Below, one piece after another: positions 36,041 to 50,954 of a stretch of DNA of 64,000 nt. Source of the DNA: Archegozetes longisetosus. Lineage: Eukaryota > Arthropoda > Arachnida > Sarcoptiformes > Trhypochthoniidae. The notes below the pieces were generated by a model. It was not told where the DNA came from. It saw only the letters and a program-made list of their open reading frames with translations, and ran no database searches. The DNA is taken from the NCBI GenBank assembly GCA_018873245.2, contig JAEMBT020000005.1, positions 4,574,001-4,638,000 on the forward strand. The letters run 5' to 3'. The position numbers were made by a program, and so were the translations under genes. Positions within the stretch are counted from its first letter, which is position 1, and the number at the start of each line of letters is the position of its first letter.

Positions 36041-39000
36041 AAAAAAATATTTACTTAAAGATGAGAACAAAGTGGAAGTTAAGTCATAGCTCCCTCCCTC
36101 TTCTCATCATAATCAGTGATAACACCATTGCATTAAGTGAGAAGAAATCCCCCACTCGTCTCTTTTGTTTCGACATTTTGTAAAGAGTCCTTTAATTAAT
36201 CATATTATTTGCCATTAGCGCTCAGTTTGATTCACAGAAGTTAATGTGCAGTTCAGGCTTAATCACCCCCTCTCTAAACCAAATGAATTAATTGGTAATG
36301 AAAAAGGAAAGGGGGAGTCAAGCGATTATTGCCTACCAGTTAGTCAGCTATCTATTCATTAAACATAGAAAAAAGGACAATAGCTAGCAATTAATCATAG
36401 AGACGACACATTGGTTTTTATAAAACCAATCTGACATAAGTGCCATCGAATAGATATATGCAGATCAGTCACTATTGTTCTACTAGTATTGACATTTTAA
36501 AGTACATTCATATCTATATAGAGTTTATTATAGGTAGTCATCGCGCAGATGGTCTAACTCTGGTCATCAAATTGTCAATTCGTCAATTATAGCAAACTTT
36601 TGCTAAACATTCAATGCATACCAGTATATGATATAATATTATTATATGATTCATATTATTATATGATATAATAAGTTCCTATTAGCGGTGCAATATATGT
36701 ATAAAGTCGTAAATGTAGTTGCAGTCCATATGTTGTACTATCGCTTTGAACGGTTGATCGAACAATTATTCATAACTAGAGGGAGATGGAAAGATGAAAA
36801 TTTTCAACATAGTCCAAATCTAATGACATTTTCTTATAATAAGAATAGGAAGTAACAAATGGCTGTAAGCATTAAGAGGTTAGCCGCACATCAATCAATG
36901 CCTATCAGCAAAAACGTGGGCGTTTGAATGATAGCATATATTGAGCTAATAATTTATTAAATGCGTGACAGAATTGGATATTTTCAAACAAAACTATAAT
37001 ATCAGTTGCACTTTAATATATCTTAAAATTAATTTCTATTTATATTTTGATTTTGATACATAACGTCCTATAGTGTGGTACACGAAAAGCAAGTATTTTC
37101 TCAACAACTTCTCCAGTCTTTCAGGCTTGAGACCGTCCGTGATCTTAAAAACTGATAAAAATAGAGATTAGCTGCTCGTCTACTCTTAGAAACGTCTATG
37201 GTTTTCAATCAACTACTGTTTATGGTTATACTGGTTTACTGTATAAAAGTTAGATTATCTCAATACAGTATAAAATTCGTCATTACTTCCAAAGTATAAT
37301 TAATCACTTTTTAATGACTTGAAAAAACCAGATTTTCATACAGTTCAAATCTCTGACAACCTTTTTCTAATTACACAAACCAATTATTACCATTAAATAA
37401 TTATCAATTATTATCAAATTACAAGTGATAATGGATTATTCAAATAGTTATAAAACACTTTAATCTCGAAACTTAATCAATGAGTTTCATAAAACATTTC
37501 ACTTAATTCAAACCAAGTCAATGGAGCTAATCGTTTAAGAGCAAACTAAGACTTCTTTGTGCTGAAAGTCATAGAAGTTTTAATTCAAGATCTTTAGGAG
37601 TGAAAAGTTTTCAAAGTGTTCTGCCATCGGGAGTAAAAGAGCCTTTGATTGAGTTTAAGTGCACCATAACTTAAGATAAACGCATTGTTCGTCTCATTCG
37701 ATGCATTATATTTTTCATGCAAATAACTAATTTTAGAGATATTTTAATATATGAGAAACTAATTTCCTATTTTCAGATCAGTTCAAGAGCAGAATCTTTG
37801 AGAAGAATAAAATAGAGCGTGAAATTGATGTCCATCTGAATCCATTTAAAGCATGCAAAGCCTATCAAATGTCGAATGTATACTTTTTACACGTTTTACA
37901 TTTTCATAATAATACACATCAACTATAAAACTGTCTTTACTATAATGATCAATAGTAAATCATTTTATAGCTGCAAATCATGTTTTTAACACATTCTTCA
38001 TTCTTTTCGTTTGATAGTCATGCAACTTATGCATAGAATGCATTTCAAAGCTATTAATCAATAAATAACATATATAGCTATCTTCATAAGTCAATCTCTA
38101 ACTTATTAAATTGTTTCACTGCTTTATTAAGAGAGATATTCCAATAAAAATAGAGAATAACTCTGAAATGCTTTTCTGTTTGACAAGTATATAGATGTAA
38201 ATAAAGTTTTAGTGCTAACCATTTCCTAAACAATAATCGTATGTTCAGTTTGCCTCATCAAAGGGCGGGTTTGCTCTTCATTCCCTCGACTCTCAGAAAT
38301 CAAAATTAGATTTTTTGGATATTCTGAATAAGTTTCTTGAGTTCAAGTAAAGAACCGAATTTCTTATTTTGAGAGAAAAAATCAATTCTTATACTGAAAT
38401 TGTTTTGATATGAATATTGGGAGAATATAATAGAATAGGATTTAATAGAATATAATGTCTACTATACAGAGAATTACAAACTAAATATTCATTACTACTC
38501 ATAGCTTTCGAAAACAGACTAAATAGTCTTATCAAAATCAAGTTCTAGTGTCAGTATTGAATAGTATGTTCAAAGTATTCAATAGTTGTATAGTAAAAGT
38601 TAAAACAGTTGAGAAGTAAGTATTGAATAAAGTGTTCAAAGTGAATATATAGTAAACAAGTTGAGAAGTAAGCGTCATATTCAACTGTTCTCACTCTAAA
38701 CAGCATTTGAGCAAAAAATAAAGCTATTTTATTGGTTCAAATGCTATTGTTTGACAATATATTACTCAAGATAAAGACTATTTGATGATTAATAAATCAA
38801 AATTTTTAACAAGAGGTTGTGATTAGGATAATTGGAAACTAAGTTTTTTGATTTATTGGGTGCTCCGGTATTAGCATTAGAACCAGTTTTCTTATAAACT
38901 TACCCAACAGTAAAGCTCTTTATAGACTCAGCACACTATAGGATCAATTTTCTCTAATTTTATTATCACATTTTATAGTCTAAGAAAATATTATTTACAA

Positions 39001-39247
39001 CTTTTAATAAGAATAATTTAAACAAATCACATTAAGTAAAGAGTGAAAAATACAAAAATCAGTCTTTTAGTAAAAGCATTACACAGCAATCAATTCCTTT
39101 CTTAATCTCATAACTTTTTGCTTTCGATCTATACCTGAAGACAGTATACTTTTGGCCTAACGTTGATTGCAATCAAACAGATTGAATAGATTGGTATTTA
39201 AAAGTATAAAAATCATTATTGACTCTAATCTAAATGAATTGATTCTA

Positions 39248-42200
39248 TCAAGTATTTTGGACTGAATACAATGGACGCCCGACTCTTGGAGGAGAACTAG
39301 GAGTAGCTGATAATTGAGATGAACTATAATTCAAAGCTAAAAAAAGTGCAATTATTAGAATATTTAATAAAAATATTTGATAAGAATAGTTAAGTAGTTT
39401 ACCTCTATGTCCGGCAAATCGTGGAGAATGAATATCTGCCAAAAACGGAGAACTATTACTTTCTATTGGCACTGCTGTTGCTACTGGAGGAACTCTTTGT
39501 TGCGTTGATTTGCTGATAGCCCAATACACTAGAAATGCAATTAAAATTGTCGAAATTGACAATAAATATATTGAATAGTCTTTTATTGTTGATGAAAGAG
39601 TTGGTGATATTTGTTGAATGTTAGCGCGGAATAGTTTTATTTGAACTGAAATCTTCTCATTTTGTTTTGTTATTTTAGAGCTCAACAAAATGTGAAGGTT
39701 TGAGACATCGTTGGAGAAAATGTCAGCATTTTTTAAATCAACAGTTAATTTCAGACTGTTTTCAACTATCTCTGATTTAGTCACTTCAATGATTTCAGAA
39801 TTGGATGAAAGAATAACTAAATCTTGAAGAATGGAAGGCACCGAATGAACAGAGACTCGAGCAGTCGGTTGATCTGGGGTTAGAATCACTTGTTTAGACT
39901 TCACATCAAAAGCTGGCAAAAATGGCAAACTTAATGTGTTGACTAAAGGTGGATAATTAGAGTCATATTCCCGAGATTTAGCTGACATAATCACAGAAAT
40001 TGAAACGTTTGCATTCAATAGAGCCATTTCGGCAAAATCGATGTCTAGTCTAGGCTCAAACAGACACTTCCATTGACCTGAACTCACGTCAAATTGAACA
40101 CCAGTACTCCAAATAGACTTTATTTGAACACTATTTTCGAATGATATTTCACAAACAAATGGACTCTCAATAGAACTAGATCTAAGCGTTTCTGTGGATA
40201 AAGAGCTGCAATATTGATGTCGAATGTCATCGTTATGTCGTATAATCATTATTGGTATGGAATGACTGACTATATTTGTGATACCATTCAGATTAGTTGT
40301 GTCTAATGCGAAGTTCTTAGGAGGCATCACATCAATCAGTGAATAAGTCGATAATCCAGTGCTCGATTTCCATTCAACAGAAGTGCGACCACCGCTTCGC
40401 GCAACAAATACTCCCGAGTCCTTATCCATATCACCGATCAATGGATTCTCGACAAACCAGAAGCCGATTCTATCATTTTTCAATTTCGTGTGAAGACATA
40501 CGACTTCTCCGATGCTTAGATTCAAATTAGTTGGTTCAATAACAGATCCGACATCAACAGTGAAATAATCGAAAATATTATTTTCTTCATCAAAAACTCG
40601 AACTAAAGTTCGGCCTTCTTTAAGAGATCTGATTCTTAGAGTAGTATTTTTTGATCCGCGAGAGATACTGATCAGATCATTACGAGAAAGAGTCCATCGG
40701 ATTTGAGAACGTATGGCATCAAACTTTTGACCAATATTGTCATGAAATGTTACGCTAATCTCCAAATCAGAGCCTATCGGAAACACATTGATGATCTCAG
40801 TTGAAGGCAAGTTGTTGACTGGATTAACCATTAGAAAAGAAATTTTATCCACTCTTATCCCATATGAAGACGTTTGTGTGACTCCAGATTTCTCTGTAGT
40901 GCGAACCAGTAGAGAAGAAACTTCCGGACTTTCTCCAGCCTTCAAACATGTCTCGAGACCACACGAAAGCTTGATGTGAGTGGCATTCAATAACTTGAAC
41001 TGAGTGTCTGCTTCTCCGATACGGTTCGACTGAAGTGATAATTCAGATTGAGGTGACATCAATATAGTTCTTCCCTCAATATTACGTCCGTCTGATATGA
41101 TTGCAAACGACGGAAATACATGTATTTGTATTGTGGCAGTCAGTAGTTTGTTGTCTACAATTTGCTGACTTGAAGTCTCTTTAGACGATGCCCTAACTTC
41201 AACCGTAACTTTTACGGATACAACTCCAGGCGATTTGGCTCTAAGTCTGACTGATATCAAGCTGAAATCGTTTTCAACAATTCCAGACTAAATAAATTAG
41301 GTAAAAGAAAATTAATCGAATAAATTGGAACTGATTGGAATATACTTACACTTTGGAAGACTGTTTCTATGGCTGCAATGTTGTCATTACTAACAAACCA
41401 AGAAATCTTTAGTGATGGTGTACTAGTTCCGAAAGCAAAAGGTGTTTCGAATTCATTGGCACCCAACAAATGGAGAGGCAGTTTTGAACCGACTTGCAGT
41501 TGACTGGTATGACTCACTATTTTTATTTTGTTCAGAGGAACGACATATACAAGTATTTCAGATCTTGAATACTCCACATTATCGACACTTAAGACTCGAG
41601 CGATTAATCTAGTTTTTCCATGTTTCAAACCAACGATCAGACCGTTTGGATCGACTCGAGCGATCGATTCATCGTTTAATGAAAACTCTATAGATCTTTG
41701 CGGTTGTGGTCCTCCAATACACGTCACTTGAAAATTATTTCCAACTATTAGAGTTACGTTTGTCGGAACAATACGGAGAGGAGCAAAAACCTAATAACAA
41801 TATATCAATTAATGATTGTGATTCTGTCACACATTCTAGATTTGATGAAAACAAAACTATACCTGAACATTAATAGTCGGACTTTCAATAAAGTTTATAT
41901 CAGACGATTGACTGACAAAATTCAAGGCACTAAACCCAAGTTCTTCTCCTTTAAGCTGAAATGCTGAAGTCCAATCATCAAAAACAGTCAAATTACTATA
42001 AAACAAAACCGATTAAGTGAAATAGTTAAAATCAAATTAATAGCTCACACCTACCTGACGCTTAAAACTCGATTAGAGATTATTGGAGTCAAGTTAATCA
42101 ATGAGTGATGAGAGACGTGTAAATTATCTCCATTACTGTCGACTACTGAGAGGTATCCTTCAACAGTACTGCCTAATTGAAATTTATCAACAATTTCCAC

Positions 42201-45200
42201 ATGAATATCAGTCGCTTCAACAACTGAGAAGTAAAGCTCAGTGCTTTTGTATGAGAGACACAAATCGTCAATTGTAATGACTCCTCGGCCAATCTTTTTG
42301 GGTACGATCTGAACAATAATAATTATTATTATTATACAAAATTCTCTATCAAACACAAAACTTACTGTAAATGACTTGGAGTTTTGCTTAAAACTAGTGT
42401 TTATGAACTGCTGACCAGACAAATCGAGACTGAAATAGCCAGAGCCTTTGCTAATATGAACAGTGACCTAAAGTAAAGAGAATATTGAGACCATGTTCTA
42501 ATTCTAAAGTTAATTTAGTTACTTATTTTTTGTTGACTTAAATATCGTGCTTTATTAGGCTATACATAGGGCTGTAAATGATGAACGTATTCGATGGTAC
42601 TTTAAATATTTGACTAACGTTGCGATTAGGATCAAGTGATAGTTTTTTCTTAGTTATAAGATTATAAGGAATGCAAAGGATTATGATTTGCATTCAGAAT
42701 TTAATATTCTCTGTTAAAGTCTTCAATACCCGAACTCTTATGACCCAAAAACCAAAAGCTAAGTAAATACTAGTTCTTTAAATTCTGAAACAGAACCCGA
42801 GACCCAAAAGCACAACAGTTAAACAACAGATAAGAAAATTAGTGAATAATTAAGAAATTAAAGCTATAGGAAAGTATGAAGCAAAAGAAATAAAACAAAG
42901 GCTTCATAATTCTTCCTATTAAACAAAAAATTATAGACACAAATTATTACCAAATTCTATATAGAATTTAAATAAGAAACGAATACCTTATTGTTGGGAT
43001 GATTGAAAATAGCCATATTCTCATCATCGACACTCGCCTTATCTACCAACACCAGTTCGATTTCACTTTTGATCTTGAACTTATCTTTAAACTCTTCTTT
43101 ATAACCATTTATTTCAGCACTTATTTTAGCAGAATTCGATTGCATTTCCATCAAAATTTGGAAATTTCTAGTAATTGCAAAATAGCCTTTCGCTCCATTG
43201 ACTTCTTCTTTTATTCCGTTAGATTTCTCAAAACTAGAGCTTCCATCACTATTCCAGTCAATACTTAAGGTAGAAATATTGTAGAAATTTCTTCCCGATT
43301 CATCTCGAACTTCAACTTCAATATCAATATTTTGATTCTTTTCAACAGGGAATACGGAGTCTTGAGGTGCAGACAACGGACATGAAGGTTTCAATTTAGG
43401 TTTGATGACCAGAGATGACGGTGGCGCACACACTATTTTTATTTGTGATTTGGCTGTCGCGGGATTTGGTAGTGTTGGAGACGCCAAGTTACCAACAACT
43501 AACTCGAGCGAAGTTTCACCGTATTTCAGACATTTAGCTCTAAACACGTGAAGATCTTTATTATAGCGATAACGATCCAGGATCGCAACAGAGGATATGA
43601 TATTAGGCTCGGATGGAGTCACTAAAACATTCATTTAAATATCATTTTAATATAATCTGAAAAATTAATCTTTATAAATTCAGGAAATGGCGTGCATTCA
43701 AAATTTTAGATATTATTCAGGTTCTCAAGATTTAGTTAAATCAAATTAAATATCAAAATACTTCAAATTTTCGTCATTTCAACAAACTGATAGTTTTCAA
43801 AAATAAAATTTATCAGAATAGCAAGAAACGATAGAATGAATCAATAAACTTACGTCTGGAATAATGTCCTTCAGGGTGTAGAGTCCAAGCACGAGGTCCG
43901 CCTTCAAAAGCTAGATCAATAGTGGCTCCCAATGCCAGAACTGCCACTTCTTGAGGATGAACAGCTTTCAATTGCGAATGACAACCAATTATTGCTGTTG
44001 TGCTCAAACTCTGTTGTGTTGTTCCGTCATTATAGTTATATTTGATCCAAACTCTGGTATTTCCAGTAGAAATGCATTCAAAAGACAAACTTCGGCAAGA
44101 ACGAGAGCCAATACCTGCCACTATATTGTTGGGGTCATAGCGGACACGAGTCTTGAAATAGAGATTGAGATTTGATAAAGGATGTCAATTTGAAACAGAT
44201 AGACAAAAATGCTATACCTTTTCTATAATTTCTACTTCTAGAGGAATTTGAGAGCAATCATCAAAAATACGTTTACCAACGCGTGATTCATTTTCATATC
44301 CATAAACAGCAATCGGAAGAATAACATTTCCACCGATATGAGTTTCCAGGATAGACGGAACTATTTCTATGTCAACTAAAGGTTGTACCGAAACTCTCAT
44401 ACTGGCAGAAAATACAGAATTGTGAATATCCTGACAACTTATCAGAGCATTTCCTTCTCCACGAGTAACTACTGTCACGCGTGCTGATTGTTCCTGACGG
44501 TAGTTGACAGTCGCCACTAGACTATTGTTTGTAAGCCAACGGTAATGATTAGTAGCTCCGTTTGCGTTCACATATACCGTATACGATGGCTTCACATCTG
44601 GAATCCATGGCAATAGAATCAAAGTAGGAGTCAATACAAGGGTACGATATATTGTAACATCTTGTGAATGCTCTAAAGGAGCCGCAAGTTTAGCAGTTCC
44701 AGCACCAACAAGTTGAGCTGTTATCTGAAATTCATTTAAATGTCGATTACCTTCTAATTATTAGTTTAATTTAGATTAAGATACAAACTTTGCAATTGCC
44801 CGAATTAATGGTTCTGACGACATGATAAGTGCCGTTATTTGAAGATTCATCAATATGGAAGTAACGTGAAGGAAAGTTGACTTTTAAAATAAGATTTTCA
44901 GCTGGATATAGCTTGTGGTGCCAATCGTCATGAACAGTGAAACTAATGACATAACTGGTGAATTCACACAAAGCAAAGTTTTCACCAGGAGTTACGTGAA
45001 TAGTCAGATAACTGGGACGCATCACATGAATATCAGTAGTCGCCTGTCGTGAGCCCTCTTTTGTGGCAACGTTTCGATCGCGTAACAACAAACTAGTGTG
45101 CCCTTCTTTCACGGCTTCTACTTGACTCGTCTTTTCGTCCAACTTTGCAATTGATTGATCCAATATTTCTAAATAATATTGAGGTGAAGGCAGAGTGACG

Positions 45201-46409
45201 GGCACTCGAGGTCCCTGTTTTGCCATTTCTGCTCTAAATTCTATTTTAGAGCCTCTCAAAAGATAAACATCGTTAGAAGGTATTAGACCCAAGTTTGCGA
45301 TAACGTGAAGCACTATTTCACTTGGCTTCACATTCTGATAAGTGTCGCCCATTATGCGAACTTTGACTTTGGCCGAACCCGTTCGGATTCCTTCGATCAG
45401 TATTACTGATCCTTTTGAGTCTCTCGATTCCCAATATTGTACAAACGATGGAGCGATGTATGATGAAGTAGACCACGCTCTATACCTATTTATTTAATTG
45501 TATTATTAGTTAAGGTTAACACTTATAAGTTCTAATCTTAGGGACGTCGATCGAATATTTAAATACCTGAGAATATCGACGGGAGTGAGGGTCCATTCAA
45601 ATTGAATGCCTCCAATCGAAGTGAATGTGTCGTCTGAAACAAGAGTATGAAATAATTGAATGCTTCAATAAATGCAGAAAATTATGCTTAATTACTTTTC
45701 TCATTTTTTGCCCTCACTTCTAAAATCTCGGGCAAGTCTTCGAGTACTATTTCACGAGTGGTTGTTATGATTTCAATCGAATCGATTACATCTACTTCAA
45801 CATCACACCGAGTCACTGAACCTGAAGCTATCGAGCAAATATTTAGAAAATTAATTTAATATATTATTCAATCTAATTGGTTTGAAAGAAAAAGAAAACT
45901 TAAAACAAATAGAAATTTATGCAAACCTTTATCTGTCGCGGTTACTATCGTTGACTGACGTTTAGGAAGACGCGACACAACAGTGACCAGTGCTTTTTTC
46001 GAACAACTATCTGTCGAATCTTCTAATGGCTCAACATTTGCCACATCAGCTCTCGAAGAAGACCTAAAAATCAAAATCAAGTGACAATTAGTACGATTGT
46101 TAAGTTTATTAAAATGGAAACAAATAAGTGATAAATGAAAACAATAATTATAATAACAATAAAATGGTTATAAAAGTGACAAAAAATGATAGTAATTATA
46201 AGAATAATATGGATGTAATATCTTGAGTAATACCATATATAACAGGCATCGTTAGTGGCTTCGAGTGTGAAATTAGTGGCCACTCCATTATTATAAGGCA
46301 ACAGTATTCGCCTCTCATTCAATTTGACCCCATTTGTTACTGAACCTAATGATAATATTATCAATAAGTTGATGATTAAAATGTAAGTTTTTATTTCATT
46401 TGATGCCAT
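39248..46409 (-). CDS. NUP210: Nuclear pore membrane glycoprotein gp210 (NUP210), complete, 14 exons
   Basis: Single-pass membrane nucleoporin whose large luminal part surrounds the pore in the perinuclear space. Exons in transcript order (high to low): 46409-46234, 46063-45927, 45827-45696, 45633-45567, 45479-44789, 44724-44218, 44151-43854, 43621-42987, 42467-42366, 42308-42055, 41995-41863, 41790-41350, 41287-39403, 39336-39248. All are GT-AG and all phases close, giving about 1848 aa (human 1887). A signal peptide (residues 1 to about 27) precedes an N-terminus matching gp210 (RILLPYNNGVATNFTLEA). Family landmarks include FEGGPRAW, IGGPQPQRSIEFS, ELVLVDKASV and a TM segment near residues 1763-1780 (YLLSISTILIAFLVYWAI) followed by a Ser/Pro-rich cytosolic tail. 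The last intron is only 66 bp, in frame and open, so retention would insert 22 residues. Confidence 0.94.
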
Positions 46410-49400
46410 TCCGACATATTATCGAGTGTATGAAAAACAAAGTAATCAAAAGGTATAGTCGCCGCCAATTCGTAAAACCGGTCACCACATGTCACATTCA
46501 TATGAATGAGTTTTGAGCGCATGCCTACAGTTTATTAGACTAAAACTTAACAAACTTTTTTCTCTACACTTAACCTTAAGCTGTTAATGAGCTATCTTTC
46601 CTTTATTTTTCACATAATAAAAAGGCTCTCACTTTTACGGATACTTGAAATCTATTATAGAACTTTTTAAAATGGAGTAAAAGACTTATTATTGCTCTTT
46701 AACAGTCTAAAACTTCTAAACTTTCCTAAACTGAAACTTTTCCTAAACTTTCAATTAGTCGATAGTTATATCAATAAAGATTAACTAATAAATCGCATCA
46801 TACCACTGCATCAAGCAATGAATAACTTTTACCTAAATTATAAATATTTGTGAATACTATGTAAGAGCTCTTCAAAAGATCCGTTATTTCCCTAATAATA
46901 GCATTAACTGAAACAAATCTAAAGTCTAACTACTACTTCAAAGTATTTGTTGACTGAATCTGAACCAAACTATTTGATGGTTAGTTCCCTTTACTGAAGG
47001 ACTTGATTGATAATTGATTTGATCATTGAAATAAGTAGATAATGACAAAAAGATCCTGTGTTGCAATAATTCACCGAATGCTTAAATTGTAAGCAATTTA
47101 TCAGAAAGCTATTTTAAACTTTAAAACCAATCTAAATTATTATATAAGTGACACTTTTCAATAAATTTGGTTAAATATTTGGTCACATGAAAGTGAAGAC
47201 AGAAGTGAACGTAAAGTTCAAACACTTTTCATGGTAAATACTTGCAATAAATTAGTGCTTCTTCTCACTAACAGGAAGAAAGTGATCATAAGTTTGAAGA
47301 AAATATTAAAAAAAGATTAAATTAAGAGTTAAATTGAGGGCATTAATGGTTTATTTAGAATTAATGTGTTATTTGTTTTCAATCATATACGTTTTATCTA
47401 CAAGTTTCGATAAACTTTTCATCACCTTCACAACATTATTAAGGATTATATATTTTATGAAAAAAGGATATTTTTTCAATCAAAAATATTTGTTTAATTT
47501 TTCAACTTCTAAGATCAGTATCCCGTTTGTTATCTCAAATGAAAGTCTTGCGTAACTGTTGATATTTTTGTTCTGAAAGTCGACAAACAAAACTTGGAGG
47601 AATTATGTTACACTTAACTAAATAGCAATTCTTGTGAAAGTAACCAAAACGTAAGATTGTTTTGAACAGACAATAAAAATAAGTGCAGATTAAAGCAGAA
47701 CAGCATTAAGTGAAAAGTAAGCATTCAAAAGAAACTTTGAAGCGAGCGATAAGAGCATGAAGATTGCGATTAAGAAAAAGATTTTAAAGAGCATAAAAAC
47801 TTTGATGAAGAAAAAGATTTTAAATCTAATGCATCGATTAAAAAGAAATTTAAAAAAAACAAAATTATGTCTACTATAAAGTGATGACATTTTCAAACCA
47901 CTAGTGAGTACACACTGAGAGTGCAGCTGAATATAACTATAAAGTTAAAAAATCTATTTCAGGCCTTTGCCGTTAGTGATAAAATGAATTATTGCGAACA
48001 TAAATCAATGTGTGAATAAAATGATCAATTTAGTGATCGCAATTTCCAACTGTTATGTCTATTCCAAAAGTGCTATTTTAGTCATCCAAATTATGACATT
48101 GCTTATGAATTTGACTGTTGAAACTTTAAAACATTCTGTTTACATAATTAATTATACAATTAGACTGAAATAATATTGATTCTTTACTTTTACTTTTTGA
48201 TTGATTCAGCAAAAAGTCAAAGTAGAAAATAGAAAATTTGAAACGTTTATACGGTAAGCATGAAGAGAAAGTTTGATTTTAAGCGTCTTGATAAATATGC
48301 AGAGAAAGTCTCGCTTCTGTCAATAGACTTGTTCAGAAATAGATTGAAGCATAATTGAAAGTATGAATCGGGTGAATGAAAGATAAAGATAAACGCAAAA
48401 GTCAGTTGTGATATAGAACCGACGTATTAGTCGGGATATCCTACAACTACCACATATATGACTCACATGTTCAGCAAACGCCTATTCAGTAATTCTCTCC
48501 AACTGATTAGCGCTCATTAAATGCTCACTATGAGTTAGGTGTTAAACTTGTCAATCAACTTGATCACAATTCCTTCCTAATTTATTCATTCAAAGCTAAC
48601 ATGATAGCTTTTTGATGAAACATTCCACTTTGTATTATACAAACTTCAAATAATAACTCAGTCAAACTTTATAAGTTTGTCCTAATAACAACTTAAAAGT
48701 GTCTCTATTTACAATTTGAAAGTTTTCACTGATATTGAAAACAATTTGATGAACAAGAGTGATATCGATCAAATAGAAGAATATGAACCTATTAAGAATT
48801 GTGTAAAGTTTGAAACTTGGGTGTGAGTGAAAGTTGTGAAAGTAGTATCGTAATATAAGTGGGTATACTATGTGGTAACCACTATTTGTCAAGTCAAAAT
48901 TTGATGAAGATAGTATCACTTCGCCCCATCCTGGATGCTCGCCAATGTAAAATCTTCTGGGACAAGTCTAAAAATAATTAAGGAAAAAAGGCTGTCACAT
49001 TACTCCGTTTCGAAAAACCTTAAAGATTGTTAGCCGAATGTATTATTCAGTTGTTTATTTTCTATCTCCAAGTCTTCTACTCCACTCCCAAATATTCAAA
49101 ATGATGTAATTTCAAATATTTTGTCTAATTTCTAATATTTACGTCAAAATCATACTGATTTAAATCTGAATTTTACTGATGTGTCAAAGATCGTCCACAT
49201 AGTTTTCTCAATCATGATACCTAAGGTAAGTGAGATACTTTTTCTACCTCCAACCAATCGACACTCAAAATTGATTATATTCCGCTTACGACTATATTAT
49301 TTATTCCATTTTTATGTCCAATCTGTTAATCTTTATCGAACTTAAAGTTTTAGTTGAATTAGTTGAACGATAAATTTGAAATATATAAAACTTTACGCAA

Positions 49401-50954
49401 AGTTGACTTATAAGTTGAGTATTAATTTATTACAAACTCGTCCAGTTATAGATAAACACAATGATAAAACGTAATACGATTCCAGACCAACGGAATCAAA
49501 AACAAAGCATTTCCTAAATGAATTTCCTTCAGTTAATTACGTAACAATAGCCGAGTAGACAAAAACAGAGATGTTTATAAATTAGTTAATAAATAATCAA
49601 ACAGAACAGTTGGGACTAATATTAGAACTATATGAAAATTGCCAACAATGATTACCACTTAAAACTTGAGAACTTCTAAATTTGAATCAAACATTGAGCC
49701 TATGATGAAGCAACGAGGCGATTGCCCTGACAGACGTTAAGAAGTGAGATCTATATAAAAACAAATGTTTCTCATGTTTCTATTAATAGTACAGTTACTT
49801 ATTAATAAACTTTAGCTAATATTTTTGACTTTTGTAAATATTAAAGTGCATTCTACTTAAGGGAACCACCAAATTTCCAGTTATACCAAATGCGCTAATA
49901 TTAATTACGCAAAACATAAAAACGAGTGAAACGAAAAGAAAAATTATTTATTTTTACAATCACTTATTGATTGGCATTTTTGGTAAATATGCTTTCAATA
50001 GTGAACTTGAAACTGAGCCGTAAATCAAAGATTAAGCAAAACAATATTAACTTGTCTAAAAGGCTTTATAAAAGTGCCAAAAAGACAGAAGCCTACCGTC
50101 GGAATGAAGTGACGTTTTAACGCGCGTTAGTGCTCGATATCAACCGTGTTTTAAGTTTTATGTTGCTTTCAAGTTGTCATTTTCAGTTCATTTATTATTT
50201 GGCTTATTTACAAAAATTTTGAATAGAACTTTAATTTTGAACAATTAAAATAGTATAATACAAATATTGAGTGACAAGTTATTTATATGAACTCAACCAT
50301 TAAGTAATAAATTCTTAGGGAGTAATAAAAGCTGAGCTATCACAATTTTATAAACGTTTTGAGCTAGGACAATTTCCCCAAAAACGTTTTATCCAACTCA
50401 GAAACACAACTGAAAAAAGCTTTTAATCAAAGTTACAAACAATCTCTACAGTTTGTTAATCCGGCTGAGATACTGTCTATTTTAGACTGAGTTTACACCT
50501 TAAACCTACAACTTGAATTATACATAAGTAAAATAATATTTGTTGATATTGAGCAGTCAGTTCTACTCTATTAACTAAAGTTTCCAAAATAAGCGTTCAT
50601 TCTGTAGAAGTGATGTTGAGAACTGTTAAGAAGTGAATAGAGTCAAGAACTTTGATCGTGAAAACATAGGCGGTTAAACATTGAAAGTTTTCCAAGAAAA
50701 CCGAAAACGTAAAAGTTTTGTTTAAAAAACATCGGAAATCTATAGATAGGTATATAAAATGTTTGATGTGTCAACTTAAAGATCAGAAGAATAGACAGCT
50801 TGTAGTCTAACTTATGAATCAGTTTTCTTCTAAAATGAGTTTTCATACAATGTGTATTAAAAGTAATGCGTTTATCAGAATAGCAGTTAAGTCACTTAAT
50901 TTATTGATAAAACCAATTAAACTGTGATTTTTCTTATCAATTTAGGCGATTTCA
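46410..50954. other. Intergenic region between gp210 and the K2P channel
   Basis: No convincing exon. The gp210 start and the K2P start face away from each other, so the region holds both promoters. An acceptor-like site (CAATTTAG at about 50938-50945) directly before the K2P start codon suggests a 5' UTR exon of that gene lies here. Longer open frames (47334-47555, 47690-47896, 48662-48919) have AT-driven composition and no recognisable motif. Confidence 0.55.

Larger units (their letters stand above)
31878..39247. other. Intergenic region between the BH3 gene and gp210
   Basis: No gene recognised on either strand. It contains tandem repeats at about 32829-33110 and 35950-36040 (listed separately), an ATATGATATAAT-type AT repeat near 36625-36672, and a TATAAGTCT-rich stretch near 34050-34140. 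Since both flanking genes transcribe into it, it holds both 3' ends. A possible minus-strand AATAAA for gp210 lies at 38959-38964. Confidence 0.55.

Noticed and set aside
40339..40530. Plus-strand open frames inside gp210 exons
   Set aside because: Antisense shadows of the long gp210 coding exon.
50643..50846. Minus-strand frame just upstream of the K2P start
   Set aside because: No recognisable similarity; likely AT-rich noise in promoter or UTR DNA.
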